A stretch of DNA of 64,000 bases from Bacillota bacterium (GTDB lineage Bacteria; Bacillota; Clostridia; Oscillospirales; Ruminococcaceae): positions 62,001 to 126,000 of the forward strand of contig JAEWPV010000020.1 in assembly GCA_023460535.1 (NCBI GenBank). Direction: 5' to 3'. The notes under the pieces were generated by a model, which saw only the letters and a program-made list of their open reading frames with translations, did not search any database and was not told the DNA's origin. Made by a program: the position numbers and the translations under genes. Shown piece after piece: positions 24,232 to 32,498 of this stretch. Within the stretch, counting starts at the first letter, position 1; every line of letters begins with the position of its first letter.

Positions 24232-25161
24232 TTAATGAGTAACCGAATGCGTTGTGTCAACCACGTTTGCCTTAGCCGGTCTACTTACAAAGTACGCACT
24301 TAAGAGTACAACCACCGAGCCGATAATTTGAAATACCCCAAACGATTCTTTCAGGATAAGCACGCCTGCAAAAATGGAGATAACCGTGGTGATGTTAGCA
24401 AAAATCGACGCCTTTGCAATAGAGATATGGGTGATGGCGTAGTTCAGCAGCAGATAAGCCGCAACCGACGACACCCCGCCAAGGAACAGCACTGAAACCC
24501 AAAAATCAACGCTGCGCAAGGGGATTAACAGCAAATGCATGTTGCTTCTGAACTGTATCAGCCCCAGAACAGGAAAGACGACGCTGCCCATTAAAAACAT
24601 AATGTAGGTACGCTCAACGGCGCTATACTGCACCGATACCTTGCGGCTAAGCACATTATACATCGAAGCTGCCAGCACAGCCAGCAACGAAAGTATAAAT
24701 CCCAGCCAGTTAAAATCAGCCATCTTCTGTCCCAGAGTGGTGATAAAGATACCGATTACCGAAAGGCAGGACCATACAATCTGAACCGGTGTTACTCGTT
24801 CACGCAAAAAGAGAAAGCCAAGTGCTACGCTCACCACCGGTACTACAGCGATGACTGTGCCGATGATTGAGGTGGAAATTAGCGTGACCGCATAATTTTC
24901 CATAATAAAATAGATCACGGGTTCAAACAGCCCCAGCAGTAAAAGTAAGCCAAATTGAGGGCGAATCAGTTTAATGGGAATTTTTTCCACCATAATGATG
25001 ATGTTAAGTGCCAAAAAAGCAACCAGAAAACGAAAGCCCAGCAACACAAACGGACTGGTTAAATCCAGTGCACGCTTAGAAAACAAAAAGCTAAAGCCAA
25101 AGATGGTGTATCCCATAAAGACTGCAAGTAACGAAAAGGATTCCTTTTGATTGTTGTTCAC
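24232..25161 (-). CDS. EamA/DMT superfamily permease
   Basis: A 309-residue integral membrane protein with about ten transmembrane helices in two EamA repeats (about 12-140 and 150-300). Typical motifs are PFVLLGFRFLVAF and AVVPVVSVALGFLFLRERV in the first repeat and ANITTVISIFAGVLILKE in the second. Relatives export amino acids or other metabolites; the substrate cannot be inferred. The start is GTG at 25161, chosen because GGGAG lies 7 bases upstream; upstream in-frame codons lack such a site. Confidence 0.85.
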   Translation of the reverse strand: MNNNQKESFSLLAVFMGYTIFGFSFLFSKRALDLTSPFVLLGFRFLVAFLALNIIIMVEKIPIKLIRPQFGLLLLLGLFEPVIYFIMENYAVTLISTSIIGTVIAVVPVVSVALGFLFLRERVTPVQIVWSCLSVIGIFITTLGQKMADFNWLGFILSLLAVLAASMYNVLSRKVSVQYSAVERTYIMFLMGSVVFPVLGLIQFRSNMHLLLIPLRSVDFWVSVLFLGGVSSVAAYLLLNYAITHISIAKASIFANITTVISIFAGVLILKESFGVFQIIGSVVVLLSAYFVSRPAKANVVDTTHSVTH

Positions 25162-25246
25162 CGTATAACTCCCAATGTAAAGACCGGTACAGCGCAAGCG
25201 TCGTATCGAGTCTGGATGCAAATATAAAGATTAGGCGCAGTTGTAG

Positions 25247-26515
25247 TTATTTGATTGCACGAGCCTCGAGGTAAAACCGCTTTTCACACGCCTCGCCCAT
25301 CGAGAAGGTTTTACGCGGTAGCGCTCCGTCTAAGATAACTGTGCTAAACAGCTCATTCTTTTGCATGCTGGGCAATACAAAGCCGATGTTTCCCGGCTCC
25401 TTCGCAAGGCGTTCTACCACGTCCTCACCGTGTATATAATCTACCTCGCCGCCGTGTCGGGAGAGATAATCGTCGATAAATGCCTGTAGGGTACCCACGG
25501 CTAGGTTGCTTTTGGGGTTTCTAACCGTCACCGTGCCCGCGCGCTCGGGCGTAGCAAAGCCGAACACCTGTCCGCAGGAGGAGCCATAGGAGCAATCGTA
25601 ATACGCAAACAGCTCATCAAGCATCTGCTCGGGGTCTACCCCAAACACCACGCGGTGAATTGCCTCAAACTGTAGCGACGCATCATGCAGGTTGACCACT
25701 TCCACCAGTGCATACCGAGCAGGGTGCGTCAACGCTTGTTCGGGCGAGAGCGTTTGGGCAATGCGGTTGTAGCACTCCTTCGCCGCGGCGAGCGAGTGGT
25801 TTCCGTCGCCAACCGCAAACAGTAGGGGAGCGAGACCGCTCACACCGTATCGTTTATCAAATGCATCCTGCTCACACAGCAAGGCAAGCGCCTGCTCAAC
25901 CGAAGCATGCAGGTCGGCGGGAACCCGATATCCCCGAATTGTTCCCCCTCCCTGCATTAGCGTAAAGTCATACAGCGGAGTCATCCGGTCTTTTTGATTC
26001 GCAAGCGGGGCAATCACGCTGTCAGAGCAGTCGTCAATCAGTAGCATCACATGGGGCAGCTCAAGCGGTGCGTTCTCTCGAATGGATACGCGCGCAGGGA
26101 TGCGTTCTACCACCGTTCCTTCTGTCGCTCGAATCAGGCTTTGAGAACCCTTTGCGTAATCGTAAGCAAGCAGATCAATCTTTCCCACAAGCCCCTTGCG
26201 TACCAGCCCGCTTTTTACCGTACGTTCCACGTACACATAGCTGTCGGATTGCTCATGGAGCAAACCATCCTGTATGTATCGGTTCATATGCTCGTTAATC
26301 CCCGCAATGCGCCGGTTAAAATCATCACCATGCAGGTAAAGCTCCGGGAAAACCATATGCAGCGCAGAAGGCGAATCGCCCACCTCATCTTTGGTGCGCT
26401 GCCAATACTCAGGCTCGGAGGTGTATTGGTCACAAGCAACGACGCTCCATTTTGTCATGTCACCTACCTCGGGCAGCAGGATATCTGCGGGGGAAAAGGG
26501 CGGTTGCTTTGTCAT
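25247..26515 (-). CDS. DUF1015 family protein
   Basis: A 422-residue soluble protein recognised as DUF1015 from its length and motifs: an N-terminal DILLPEVGDMTKWSVVACDQY and the central FAVGDGNHSLAAAKECY, with a later VDYIHGEDVV. An N-terminal ParB/serine-kinase-like fold is known in distant relatives, but the function in bacteria like this is not established. AAGGAG precedes the ATG. Neighbours (a transporter downstream, a LacI regulator upstream beyond a terminator) give little functional hint. Confidence 0.78.
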   Translation of the reverse strand: MTKQPPFSPADILLPEVGDMTKWSVVACDQYTSEPEYWQRTKDEVGDSPSALHMVFPELYLHGDDFNRRIAGINEHMNRYIQDGLLHEQSDSYVYVERTVKSGLVRKGLVGKIDLLAYDYAKGSQSLIRATEGTVVERIPARVSIRENAPLELPHVMLLIDDCSDSVIAPLANQKDRMTPLYDFTLMQGGGTIRGYRVPADLHASVEQALALLCEQDAFDKRYGVSGLAPLLFAVGDGNHSLAAAKECYNRIAQTLSPEQALTHPARYALVEVVNLHDASLQFEAIHRVVFGVDPEQMLDELFAYYDCSYGSSCGQVFGFATPERAGTVTVRNPKSNLAVGTLQAFIDDYLSRHGGEVDYIHGEDVVERLAKEPGNIGFVLPSMQKNELFSTVILDGALPRKTFSMGEACEKRFYLEARAIK

Positions 26516-26586
26516 ATCATCTTCTCCTTTACCTCATTGTACACCACATTATAACATTGCTTTATGGGATAGGCAATTGCCATAAC

Positions 26587-26632
26587 GCAAAAAGGTCATG
26601 CGGGAAGTGCGTAACCCGCATGGCCTTTTTGC
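26587..26632 (-). terminator. Terminator after the LacI-family regulator
   Basis: An 18-bp stem (26587-26604 with 26615-26632) with one T-G pair. AAAAA/TTTTT ends make it usable in both directions; it lies 37 bases beyond the minus-strand regulator's stop. Confidence 0.88.
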
Positions 26633-26668
26633 TAAAACAGGATTGCTCAATAGAGCATAAAGTGGTTT

Positions 26669-27688
26669 TCAGGTGTGAGAGAATATTAGCGGCGCGTCCT
26701 TAACGGTTGACTGCCGCACAATCAACTGATGCGGTATGGTGATAAACTCGGTGGGGGAGTTCACATCCGCAAGCTTTTTAAGTAAAAGCTCCATCGCGGT
26801 TTTGCCCATCTCTAAGCGCGGCTGCGAGATGGTGGTGATGGACGGCGAATAATACTCGGTAATACTGGTATTGTCAAAGCCGACAACCGACACATCCTCG
26901 CAAACCCGAATACCCAGCTCACTAAGCTTTTTCATGGCACCCAGCGCCATACTGTCCGAGATGCAAAAGATGGCGGTTGGGGGGTCAGGTAAGCGCATCA
27001 GCTGTTCACATGCATGCATTGCACGATAGGTACTGTAGCCGGCGTGAAGTACGTAGTCCGGTCGAACAGAAATACCCGCCTCGGCAAGTGCCGCCGTATA
27101 ACCCTCGGTACGGTCTATGGAGGTTGCGTGTATCTCTCCGGCGGCAATCAGTGCAATCTTTTTGTGCCCGCAGGCAAGCAGGTGCTTTACCGCGTCATAG
27201 GCGGCTGTTTTGTTATCAATGCTCACACGCGAGGCGTTAATGCCGTTTTTGTACTCGCAGCACTGTACAATCGCGTGGGAAGCGGCAATCTCGTTTAACC
27301 GGTTGGTGCTCTGCAAGGTTGAGAAAAAAATAATCCCATCCACTAAACGGGTAAACAGCATATTGATATAGTTGTCCTCCGCGCCGGGGTCACCGTGGGT
27401 GGAGCCGATAATTACGTCATAGTTGCTTGCCTGTGCCACATCCTCAATACCCAGTACAATACGCGAATAAAACTGATTGGTCAGCGTAGGAATCAATACA
27501 AGTATCTTGCGGCTGCTGCTCATGCGCAGATTTCTTCCAAGGTAGTTTGGCGAATAATTTAGCGTCTTCATCGCCTGCATAATGGCCTGATGGTTCTCGG
27601 GCGATACGTTTTTGTTATTGTTGAGCACCCGCGATGCCGTAGCAACCGAAACGCCCGCCAGCTTAGCAACATCCTTTAGCGTAGCCAT
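26669..27688 (-). CDS. LacI family transcriptional regulator
   Basis: A 339-residue LacI/GalR repressor. The N-terminal helix-turn-helix and hinge are TLKDVAKLAGVSVATASRVLNN, followed by a periplasmic-binding-protein-like effector domain (KILVLIPTLTNQFYSRIVLGIED to C-terminal TTISQPRLEMGKTAMELLL). The ATG at 27688 is taken as start, with GGAGG 13 bases upstream. It is divergent from a sugar oxidoreductase/isomerase cluster, and matching operator-like sites lie in front of both, so it is the likely local repressor. The effector is probably a sugar or sugar derivative. Confidence 0.92.
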   Translation of the reverse strand: MATLKDVAKLAGVSVATASRVLNNNKNVSPENHQAIMQAMKTLNYSPNYLGRNLRMSSSRKILVLIPTLTNQFYSRIVLGIEDVAQASNYDVIIGSTHGDPGAEDNYINMLFTRLVDGIIFFSTLQSTNRLNEIAASHAIVQCCEYKNGINASRVSIDNKTAAYDAVKHLLACGHKKIALIAAGEIHATSIDRTEGYTAALAEAGISVRPDYVLHAGYSTYRAMHACEQLMRLPDPPTAIFCISDSMALGAMKKLSELGIRVCEDVSVVGFDNTSITEYYSPSITTISQPRLEMGKTAMELLLKKLADVNSPTEFITIPHQLIVRQSTVKDAPLIFSHT

Positions 27689-27716
27689 ATAAGCAGACCG
27701 ACCTCCGTTCTTACAG

Positions 27717-27730
27717 TGAAATCGTTTACA
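27717..27730 (-). promoter_or_regulatory. LacI/cre-type operator before the lacI-family gene
   Basis: On the minus strand the site reads TGTAAACGATTTCA. It lies 11 bases downstream of the -10 of the regulator's promoter, overlapping the expected transcript start. It differs by one base from the site at 27931-27944 and also fits the cre consensus TGWAANCGNTNWCA. Confidence 0.65.
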
Positions 27731-27741
27731 ACTTAACAAAC

Positions 27742-27770
27742 ATAATATCATCTTTCATACCAAAAGGCAA
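27742..27770 (-). promoter_or_regulatory. Sigma-A-type promoter of the lacI-family gene
   Basis: On the minus strand TTGCCT (27765-27770) and TATTAT (27742-27747) have a 17-bp spacer. Confidence 0.6.
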
Positions 27771-27827
27771 TAGAATTTATTATTTTTTGTATTGGTTTCA
27801 TAGAATACAATCAAAATGACTGTCGTT

Positions 27828-27856
27828 TTGACAACGGCTAATTTTAATGGTACTAC
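27828..27856 (+). promoter_or_regulatory. Candidate promoter of the sugar catabolic operon
   Basis: TTGACA (27828-27833), 17 bp, TACTAC (27851-27856). An alternative -10, TACTAT (27926-27931), abuts the operator but has a poor -35. Which is used cannot be decided by eye. Confidence 0.4.
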
Positions 27857-27930
27857 TTGATATTCTACGAAAGCTGTGGTACGATGTGCTCAATCGATTG
27901 TTTATCAGTCGGTTTTTCATTGAGATACTA

Positions 27931-27944
27931 TGTAAACGATTACA
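27931..27944 (+). promoter_or_regulatory. LacI/cre-type operator before the sugar catabolic operon
   Basis: TGTAAACGATTACA is a near-palindrome with the central CG typical of LacI-family sites and fits the cre consensus completely. It lies 24 bp upstream of the first gene's start codon. Either the adjacent LacI protein, CcpA, or both may bind. Confidence 0.7.
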
Positions 27945-27968
27945 CAATTAATATTGGGGGCTGATAAT

Positions 27969-29051
27969 ATGACGGACAGAATCAAAGTTGGCATTATAGG
28001 CTGCGGTGGTATTGCGAATAATAAACACATGCCCGCGTTAAAAAGGCTGGGCTCCATTGACATGGTTGCGTTTTGCGACATAGAGGAACAACGCGCGCAA
28101 CAGGCGTGTGAACAGTTCGGAACGTCGGACGCGCGCGTATATACCGATTATAAGGAACTGTTGCGTGACGAACGCATTGTTGCGGTACATGTGCTGACGC
28201 CAAACCGTTCCCATGCCGACATAACGGTAGACAGCCTTCACGCCGGCAAGCATGTGCTGTGCGAAAAACCCATGGCAAAAACTGCGGCAGACGCCAAACG
28301 GATGCTTGAGGCGGCAAAACAAACCGGAAAGGTTCTTACGATAGGCTATCAAAACCGTTTCCGTGCCGACAGTATCTATCTTAAACGGTCATGCGAAAAC
28401 GGCGAATTGGGTGAGATATACTATGCCAAGGCACACGCCATCCGACGCAGGGCAGTACCCACCTGGGGTGTATTTCTTAACGAGTACGAGCAGGGCGGCG
28501 GTCCCTTGATAGACATCGGTACGCATGCCCTTGACCTGACGCTGTGGATGATGGATAACTACGAGCCCAAGACGGTGATGGGCAGCGTTTTTAAGAATCT
28601 GGGTGACCAGACGCAGACCGCCAATGCATGGGGCGACTGGAATCCGGACGAGTACACCGTAGAGGACTCCGCGTTTGGTTTTGTCACGATGAAAAACGGG
28701 GCATCCATTGTGATAGAATCGAGCTGGGCGCTCAATAGCCTGGATGTGGGGGAAGCAAAAACCACTCTCTGTGGAACCAAGGCGGGCGCGGACATGCGTG
28801 ACGGACTGAAGCTCAATTACGTCAAAAACAATACCTTGGTAACCGAGGTGCCGTCTTTGGGTGCCGGCAAGGTTGATTTCTTTGATGGAACAACAGAAAA
28901 TCCGGAGGATCTGGAAGCGAAGGGGTTTTATGACGCCATATTAACCGGCAAATCGCCCGTGGTGCTGCCCGAGCAGGCGTATACGGTAACGAAAATTTTA
29001 GAAGCTATCTACGAATCATCACGGATCGGACGCCCGATTGAATTTGAATAG
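27969..29051 (+). CDS. Gfo/Idh/MocA family oxidoreductase (first copy)
   Basis: A 360-residue NAD(P)-dependent sugar oxidoreductase. The Rossmann motif is VGIIGCGGIANNKH, the family lysine motif is CEKPMAKT (about residue 96), and the catalytic-region D-x-G-x-H appears as DIGTHALDLTLWMM. Family members oxidise or reduce sugar hydroxyls, for example at C3 of glucosides or on inositols. ATG at 27969 follows GGGGG by 8 bases. It is the first gene of a four-gene cluster with two TIM-barrel isomerase-like proteins and a second Gfo/Idh enzyme, opposite a LacI regulator. Confidence 0.9.
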   Translation: MTDRIKVGIIGCGGIANNKHMPALKRLGSIDMVAFCDIEEQRAQQACEQFGTSDARVYTDYKELLRDERIVAVHVLTPNRSHADITVDSLHAGKHVLCEKPMAKTAADAKRMLEAAKQTGKVLTIGYQNRFRADSIYLKRSCENGELGEIYYAKAHAIRRRAVPTWGVFLNEYEQGGGPLIDIGTHALDLTLWMMDNYEPKTVMGSVFKNLGDQTQTANAWGDWNPDEYTVEDSAFGFVTMKNGASIVIESSWALNSLDVGEAKTTLCGTKAGADMRDGLKLNYVKNNTLVTEVPSLGAGKVDFFDGTTENPEDLEAKGFYDAILTGKSPVVLPEQAYTVTKILEAIYESSRIGRPIEFE

Positions 29052-29098
29052 GGCTAATCGCCCGACCCGAAACGAATATAGGAACGGGAGTGAAAACA

Positions 29099-29818
29099 TT
29101 GAAACGACAGTTGGCTCTGCAGCTATACACATTGCGGGAGGACAAGCAGGGTTTTGACGCAATGCTGGAGCAGGTTACGAGAATTGGCTACTCCGGGGTG
29201 GAGTTTGCGGGCTTTGGTGACCAGTCGGCGGATGAGATTTTAGTGCTGCTTAACAAATACAATCTTTTTGCATGCAGCGCACACATCGGCATAGATGAGC
29301 TTGAGACCCAAACGGAACAGGTACTTAAGTACCTTAAGCAAATTGGTTGCCGTAATGCGGTAATACCCTATGCCACCTTCCAGTCGCAAAGCGATATGGA
29401 TACCCTGGCATCACGAATCAATGCACTGCTGCCCAAGGTCAAAGCGGCGGGACTAAACCTTGTGTACCACAACCACACAGCAGAGTTTGAAACGCTTGAC
29501 GGGGTGAGACCGATTGACATACTGCTGCGTGATACTCAGGTCATGCTCGAGCTTGATACCTTTTGGGCACTTACAGCTGGGGAGGATGTCCCGGCGTTTA
29601 TGCGAACGAATCGTGCGCGTATCTCCATCATTCACCTAAAGGACGGTACCGACGGCAAGCCTTGCGCTATCGGTGAGGGTACCGCGCCCTGCAAACGCAT
29701 CTATGACCTTGCGCGGGAGCTTAATATTTCGCATATCATTGTGGAAAACGACTTTCCAACCCCAAGCGGATTGGAAGACATAGAAAGAAGTATGCGTTAT
29801 ATTAGCAAAAATTTTTAG
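29099..29818 (+). CDS. Sugar phosphate isomerase/epimerase-like TIM barrel (first copy)
   Basis: A 239-residue xylose isomerase-like TIM barrel. Metal-site and barrel motifs visible are GYSGVEFAGFG, LVYHNHTAEFE, MLELDTFWAL, ISIIHLKDG and the C-terminal IVENDFP. Relatives isomerise or epimerise sugars or act as keto-sugar lyases. TTG at 29099 is favoured as the start because GGGAG lies 8 bases upstream; a GTG at 29090 overlaps that site. It is the second gene of the cluster. Confidence 0.87.
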   Translation: MKRQLALQLYTLREDKQGFDAMLEQVTRIGYSGVEFAGFGDQSADEILVLLNKYNLFACSAHIGIDELETQTEQVLKYLKQIGCRNAVIPYATFQSQSDMDTLASRINALLPKVKAAGLNLVYHNHTAEFETLDGVRPIDILLRDTQVMLELDTFWALTAGEDVPAFMRTNRARISIIHLKDGTDGKPCAIGEGTAPCKRIYDLARELNISHIIVENDFPTPSGLEDIERSMRYISKNF

Positions 29819-29931
29819 GGGCAGGTAGGATTATCTACGGATTAATGCGCAAGCTGTCTGCAAAAAACGCGCATTGGGTTGATTTTATGCTGTATTAACG
29901 GTATTCTTAAGAAAGGAACAGGTGAATTATC

Positions 29932-30897
29932 ATGAAATTGGGAGTATTTACGGTTTTGCTGGGTGCAAAGCCGTTGGATGAGGCTCTCGCCTATCTTAAA
30001 CAAAAGGGTGTCCAGATGGTGGAAATCGGTTGCGGGGGATACCCGGGCACTGCCCACTGCGACCCGGCGGTTTTGCTCCGTGACCCGGTGGCTCAAAAAG
30101 AGTTTATGAACACCATTGCCCGCCATGGCATGCAGATTTCCGCGCTTTCGGTGCATGCAAATCCTGTTCATCCCGACCAAGAGATGGCTAAACGCTTTGA
30201 CGCAGACATGCGTAATTGTGTACTGCTTGCCGAAAGGCTGGGCGTTCACCAAATCAACACCTTTTCCGGGTGTCCTGGCGACAGTGAGCATTCCAAATAT
30301 CCCAACTGGGTTACCTGCCCTTGGCCGGAGGATTTTTCGAAGGTGCTGGAGTGGCAGTGGAATGAGGTGCTTATTCCGTATTGGAAAGAGTTTGTGCTGT
30401 TTGCAAAGCAGCATGGCGTAAGCAAGATTGCCCTTGAGCCCCACCCGGGCTTTTGCGTATACAACACCGCTACCATGCTTCGTCTGCGTAACGCGGTGGG
30501 GCCGGAAATCGGCGCAAACCTCGACCCAAGCCATCTTTTGTGGCAGGGGATGGATCCTGTTCGCGTCATCCGAGAGCTTGGTGACTGTATCTTTCACTTC
30601 CACGCCAAAGATACGAAGATCGACCGCTACAACACGGCAGTTAACGGCGTTTTGGATACCGGACACTACGGCAAAGAGCAAGAGCGGTCATGGATATTCC
30701 GAACAGTGGGCTATGGCAGCGACCATCAGCTGTGGAGGGATATCATGAGTGCCCTGCGCATGGTCGGCTACGATTATGTTGTGAGCATCGAGCATGAGGA
30801 CAGCTTGATGAGCGCCGACGAAGGGTTAAGCAAGGCAATCACGTTCCTAAAAGACGCGATGATTACCGAGCAATCCGGCGGTATGTGGTGGGCATAG
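29932..30897 (+). CDS. Sugar phosphate isomerase/epimerase-like TIM barrel (second copy)
   Basis: A 321-residue TIM-barrel protein of the same superfamily, longer and only distantly similar to its upstream neighbour. Likely metal ligands lie in VEIGCGG, ALEPHPGF (Glu), NLDPSHLLWQG (Asp/His), FHFHAKD and SIEHED (Glu). The length and the HPGFCVYN and DTGHYG segments resemble the longer group found beside Gfo/Idh oxidoreductases. AAAGGA precedes the ATG. The reaction cannot be assigned. Confidence 0.87.
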   Translation: MKLGVFTVLLGAKPLDEALAYLKQKGVQMVEIGCGGYPGTAHCDPAVLLRDPVAQKEFMNTIARHGMQISALSVHANPVHPDQEMAKRFDADMRNCVLLAERLGVHQINTFSGCPGDSEHSKYPNWVTCPWPEDFSKVLEWQWNEVLIPYWKEFVLFAKQHGVSKIALEPHPGFCVYNTATMLRLRNAVGPEIGANLDPSHLLWQGMDPVRVIRELGDCIFHFHAKDTKIDRYNTAVNGVLDTGHYGKEQERSWIFRTVGYGSDHQLWRDIMSALRMVGYDYVVSIEHEDSLMSADEGLSKAITFLKDAMITEQSGGMWWA

Positions 30898-30930
30898 GTG
30901 CATAAATCGCCATAAACAAGGAGAATTTCA

Positions 30931-31959
30931 ATGAACAACAAGATTAGAGTGGGCATCATCGGCTGCGGCAATATCTTTCCGATGCACGCGGCGTCGGTTA
31001 TGGATATTGACGGTTGTGAATTGGTTGCGGTATGCGACGTAAAACCAGAGCTTGCCGAGCAACGTGCAAGAGAGTGCGTTTGCGCGTTTTATACCGATTA
31101 TCGCGAGATGATTGCGGTAGAGAATTTGGATGTCGTTCACCTGTGTACGCCGCACTATCTTCATGCTGCAATGGCAATCTATGCCGCGCAAAACGGGGTG
31201 AACATACTCACCGAAAAGCCGATGGCAATCCGGTTTGAGGACGCGGTGGAGATGACAAAGACCGCGCTGGAATGCGGCGTAACCCTTGGTGTTATCTTTC
31301 AAAACCGATATAATCCGGGCTCCACGCTCATCAAGAATGCGTTGGACAGCGGCATGCTCGGGAGAATCAACGCTGCGAAGATGTCCGTTACATGGGATCG
31401 TTCAGATGAATACTACAAAAAGAGCGATTGGAAGGGCACATGGGATAAGGAAGGCGGCGGGGTCATCATCGACCAAGCAATCCATACCCTAGACCTAATG
31501 CGCTGGTTCATTGGTGGAGAAATTGAGTATGTCGATGCGTCAATCGCTAACCGCGCGCATTCTTACATCGAGGTGGAAGACAGTGCCGAAGGCATAATCA
31601 AATATCAAAACGGTACAATCGCGTCGTTTTATGCCACCAATTATTACAGCTGCGACGCACCTGTTGAGATTGAGCTTCACTGCCAAAAAGGCACCGCAAA
31701 CCTAGTGGGAGAAAAGGCGATCATTACCTTTACAGACGGCAGACAGCTTATCGCCGACCGCAATCCGTCCGACACCTTCCATTATGGCGAAGGAAAGCAG
31801 TATTGGGGTGTCAGCCATGTTAAGCAGATTTCGGGCTTCTATCAGGCGCTAAAGAACGGTTCTCAGCCCGATGTTTCAGGCGAAGAGGCGCTCCTAACCC
31901 AAAAAATTGTGTGCGCGATCTACGACAGCGGCAAAATCGGCAAGCGCATCCTGTTTTAG
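30931..31959 (+). CDS. Gfo/Idh/MocA family oxidoreductase (second copy)
   Basis: A 342-residue paralogue of the first oxidoreductase. The Rossmann motif is VGIIGCGNIFPMH, the lysine motif is LTEKPMAI, and the catalytic segment is IDQAIHTLDLMRWFIGG. The two enzymes could carry out the opening oxidation and a final reduction of one pathway, a logic known for 3-keto-glycoside metabolism. AAGGAG lies before the ATG. It is the last gene of the cluster, before a terminator. Confidence 0.9.
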   Translation: MNNKIRVGIIGCGNIFPMHAASVMDIDGCELVAVCDVKPELAEQRARECVCAFYTDYREMIAVENLDVVHLCTPHYLHAAMAIYAAQNGVNILTEKPMAIRFEDAVEMTKTALECGVTLGVIFQNRYNPGSTLIKNALDSGMLGRINAAKMSVTWDRSDEYYKKSDWKGTWDKEGGGVIIDQAIHTLDLMRWFIGGEIEYVDASIANRAHSYIEVEDSAEGIIKYQNGTIASFYATNYYSCDAPVEIELHCQKGTANLVGEKAIITFTDGRQLIADRNPSDTFHYGEGKQYWGVSHVKQISGFYQALKNGSQPDVSGEEALLTQKIVCAIYDSGKIGKRILF

Positions 31960-31985
31960 CCTGTAAGTCTTCCATAGCATAATAC

Positions 31986-32024
31986 GCAAAAGGGAACGGC
32001 AGGTACGCTTGTTCCCTTTTTTGC
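31986..32024 (+). terminator. Terminator of the sugar catabolic cluster
   Basis: GCAAAAGGGAAC (31986-31997) pairs with GTTCCCTTTTTTGC (32011-32024); the T-run is part of the 3' arm. Confidence 0.85.
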
Positions 32025-32130
32025 ACTGGTGCGGTGCAGCCGCAGAATATCGCAATAAACAAAACAAATACTAGTTTTGACGGCAGAAGCTTTCTGTGTT
32101 CAGTCACAAAACAAAGTGGGGGTAATCACA

Positions 32131-32301
32131 ATGCCGCAAGAGGGCAACATGCACGGCAAAACCTATCAGGATGCAAAAACCGGGCAAAAGAAGCTGCGCA
32201 ATCAACAGGCTTCCGTTCCAGGCTCCGAGCTGTATATCAATGAGCAGCACAACGTCAGAAAAGAGGCGCTTGGACCAAACACAAAACGAAGAAAAGGGTA
32301 A
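32131..32301 (+). CDS. Small basic hydrophilic protein, unrecognised
   Basis: A 56-residue frame with GGGGG 9 bases before its ATG. It is rich in K, R, Q, N and G, has no hydrophobic stretch and ends in a basic NTKRRKG tail. I do not recognise it. Its spacing (44 bases) to the next small gene and shared orientation suggest co-transcription with the CPC_1213-like gene and the HD phosphohydrolase. Low-complexity basic proteins of this size in spore formers are sometimes spore or nucleic-acid binding proteins, but nothing here proves that. Confidence 0.6.
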   Translation: MPQEGNMHGKTYQDAKTGQKKLRNQQASVPGSELYINEQHNVRKEALGPNTKRRKG

Positions 32302-32345
32302 GCCGGCAAGGCAATATTTCAGCGTCCGAAAGGAGTAGGCACACA

Positions 32346-32498
32346 ATGGCAAAGCAGAGCAAGCAAAAGAGTACGAAAAACGGAAAGAAACAGGACGGAA
32401 CGTTCCGCTCCAAAAAGATAAAGCACGACCCGCAGTCCGAAAGCGCTCGCGCTGTATTCGGTCTTGCCCCCGAAACGCAGACAGATGAGCACAGATAG
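32346..32498 (+). CDS. CPC_1213 family small protein
   Basis: A 50-residue protein beginning MAKQSKQKSTKNG with a strongly basic first half, then the conserved-looking motif KKIKHDPQSESARAVFGL, which I recall as the signature of the CPC_1213 family of clostridial small proteins of unknown function. AAAGGAG sits about 9 bases upstream of the ATG. Its end overlaps the start of the HD gene by 14 bases in another frame, suggesting coupled translation. Confidence 0.7.
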   Translation: MAKQSKQKSTKNGKKQDGTFRSKKIKHDPQSESARAVFGLAPETQTDEHR

